The notes below the pieces were generated by a model. The model was not told where the DNA came from. It ran no database searches and worked only from the letters and a program-made list of their open reading frames with translations. Below, one piece after another: positions 62,834 through 64,000 of a DNA stretch of 64,000 bases. Source of the DNA: Roseateles toxinivorans (GTDB lineage: Bacteria > Pseudomonadota > Gammaproteobacteria > Burkholderiales > Burkholderiaceae_C); assembly GCF_004362525.1 (NCBI RefSeq), contig NZ_SNXS01000001.1, positions 668,520 to 732,519 of the forward strand, given 5' to 3'. Made by a program: the position numbers and the translations under genes. How positions within the stretch are numbered: position 1 is the first letter of the stretch; each line of letters begins with the position of its first letter.

Positions 62834-63948
62834 TGCTTCGCTCCGATCGCCGTGTGCTGCTGCATGCCTTCTCTACGTTCAAGCTTGGCGGGCCTCAAGC
62901 ACGTTTTGTTCAGTTGGCAAACGCTTTCGGCTCGGAGTTTGAGCATGTAATTGTGGCGATGGACAATTGCCATGATGCGGCGCAGCGTCTGAATCCGGAG
63001 GTGATTTGGCGTCCCCTGGCCGTCGAGAATCGTCGTGGTGGAGGCATGGCTAACCGTGCCGCCTTTCGCCGCTTGCTGAAGTCGCAGAAAGCCGATTTGC
63101 TGCTGACCTATAACTGGGGCGCCATCGAATGGGCTATGGCCAATTTCCCCCGGCATTGCAGGCAACTTCACGTTGAAGATGGCTTCGGACCTGCGGAAGC
63201 ATCCAGCCAGTTGCTGCGCCGCGTCCTGACCCGCCGGATCGTGCTCGGGCTGGGGCGGATCCCAGTCCTGGTCCCGTCCATGACGTTGCGCGACATCGCC
63301 TTGCAGCAGTGGAAGCTGTCGCCGAGCCGCCTGTACTACCTGCCCAATGGCGTGGCGTTGCCTGAGCCGGCGTCGTTGCAAGCCCGCACGACCGGAACGA
63401 TCACGATCGGAACGGTGGCCTCCTTGCGGCCTGAGAAGAATATCGGGCGGCTGCTGCGGGCTGCTCAGAGCCTGCGGCACGAGTTCGATCTTCGATTGCT
63501 GATCGTGGGCGATGGCCCAGAAAAACAGCCCATGCAGGCACTGGCCGCCGAGCTCGGCATGGCGGACCAAGTCGATTTTGTCGGCTACCAGGCTAAGCCG
63601 CAGGCCTGGCTCGAACGGTTTGACTTGTTTGCTCTCTCCTCCGATACCGAGCAGCTGCCCATCGCCATGCTGGAAGCTATGGCGGCAGGACTGCCCGTCG
63701 TCGCAACGTCAGTAGGCGACGTACCGCGCATTGTGCCAAGCACCATGGCGAAAGCCTTGTCCCGTCCCGAGGATGCCGACTTCGCTGCCGCGCTGAGGCA
63801 GGTACTGCTCTCCCGCCAGTTGTGGTGTGAATGGGGCGCCAGCTGCCGCAGCGTGGTCGCGCAGAGATTCAGCGAATCAAGCATGCTGACCGGCTGGCAT
63901 CTTTTGTTTTTGGGCCGCGATCCATTTGAGCCAGAGGTGCCGGCATGA
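62833..63948 (+). CDS. GT4-type glycosyltransferase (third of the distal set)
   Basis: 371 residues from ATG 62833. VLLHAFSTFKLGGPQARFVQ opens the GT-B fold; ITIGTVASLRPEKNIGRLLR, LLIVGDGPEKQPMQALA, VDFVGYQAKPQAWLERFDLF and SSDTEQLPIAMLEAMAAGLP are the nucleotide-sugar half, with the second Glu of EX7E in that last segment. It is translationally linked to the preceding fusion gene and by ATGA to the acyltransferase start. Confidence 0.92.
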   Translation: MLRSDRRVLLHAFSTFKLGGPQARFVQLANAFGSEFEHVIVAMDNCHDAAQRLNPEVIWRPLAVENRRGGGMANRAAFRRLLKSQKADLLLTYNWGAIEWAMANFPRHCRQLHVEDGFGPAEASSQLLRRVLTRRIVLGLGRIPVLVPSMTLRDIALQQWKLSPSRLYYLPNGVALPEPASLQARTTGTITIGTVASLRPEKNIGRLLRAAQSLRHEFDLRLLIVGDGPEKQPMQALAAELGMADQVDFVGYQAKPQAWLERFDLFALSSDTEQLPIAMLEAMAAGLPVVATSVGDVPRIVPSTMAKALSRPEDADFAAALRQVLLSRQLWCEWGASCRSVVAQRFSESSMLTGWHLLFLGRDPFEPEVPA

Positions 63949-64000
63949 CGACTTCCCGCCATCTGGGAAAGCTGCAATCGATCGAGGCGGCGCGTGGTCT
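63945..64000 (+). CDS. Acyltransferase family protein (5' end only)
   Basis: Opens with ATG 63945, overlapping the glycosyltransferase stop, and is cut by the right window edge. The 18 visible residues, MTTSRHLGKLQSIEAARG, match the start of membrane acyltransferase-3 proteins, which usually begin LxxLxxARGLAA. It probably O-acetylates or succinylates the polymer. Only the N-terminus is seen. Confidence 0.6.
   Translation, partial: MTTSRHLGKLQSIEAARG

Overview
The window is a GC-rich bacterial chromosome segment. Its gene content and order point to a betaproteobacterium of the order Burkholderiales, probably the Rubrivivax/Leptothrix/Roseateles group: a type B L31 gene, rho and trxA in a row, an AddAB-like nuclease pair in place of RecBCD, rdgC, a CysB-type regulator, back-to-back lptFG and pepA, holC, and a large exosortase A (XrtA)/PEP-CTERM exopolysaccharide locus. 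This placement rests on recognised protein families, not on a database search.

Positions 1-25171 are mostly housekeeping. They hold L31 (partial), rho and trxA on the minus strand; a divergent AddB-like/AddA-like pair; tRNA-Pro(TGG) and tRNA-Arg(TCT); rdgC; a nu-class glutathione transferase; a conserved unknown; a phosphotransferase-family protein; a Crp/Fnr regulator; a class II aldolase; an enoyl-CoA hydratase; a FimV-like protein; an aminotransferase; cysB with a short CbiX chelatase; lptF and lptG; pepA, holC and a small conserved protein; and a monocistronic branched-chain amino acid binding protein ended by a strong terminator.

Positions 25586-35516 carry the first part of the exosortase system: an EpsB-type initiating sugar transferase, the PrsK/PrsR two-component system (PrsR is a sigma-54 activator), the TPR lipoprotein PrsT, a FeeM-like acyltransferase fused to a PilZ (cyclic di-GMP binding) domain, and a trypsin-like protease.

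Positions 35678-38812 hold the most intriguing unit. A clear sigma-54 promoter precedes a gene for a Cys-containing protein with a twin-arginine-like signal. Tightly coupled genes follow for a PqqD-like protein, an HprK-like P-loop kinase and a PF14907-type nucleotidyltransferase. I read this as a cytoplasmic modification cassette acting on the Tat-type protein before export. A low-molecular-weight tyrosine phosphatase gene follows on the other strand. Next comes a second excellent sigma-54 promoter in front of a PEP-CTERM protein gene, the predicted XrtA substrate. Both promoters are natural targets for PrsR.

Positions 42254-64000 are the main exopolysaccharide operon: export lipoprotein, chain-length protein, tyrosine autokinase, outer-membrane protein, ATPase, deacetylase, FemAB-like protein, glycosyltransferase, exosortase A fused to an EpsI domain, a UDP-sugar dehydrogenase, an asparagine-synthase-like amidotransferase, a decayed phosphatase-family gene, further glycosyltransferases, an O-ligase-like membrane protein, a double-headed Gfo/Idh-SDR fusion, and the start of an acyltransferase cut by the window edge. 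Together these genes should initiate, build, modify, polymerise and export a polysaccharide, and sort PEP-CTERM proteins at the cell envelope.
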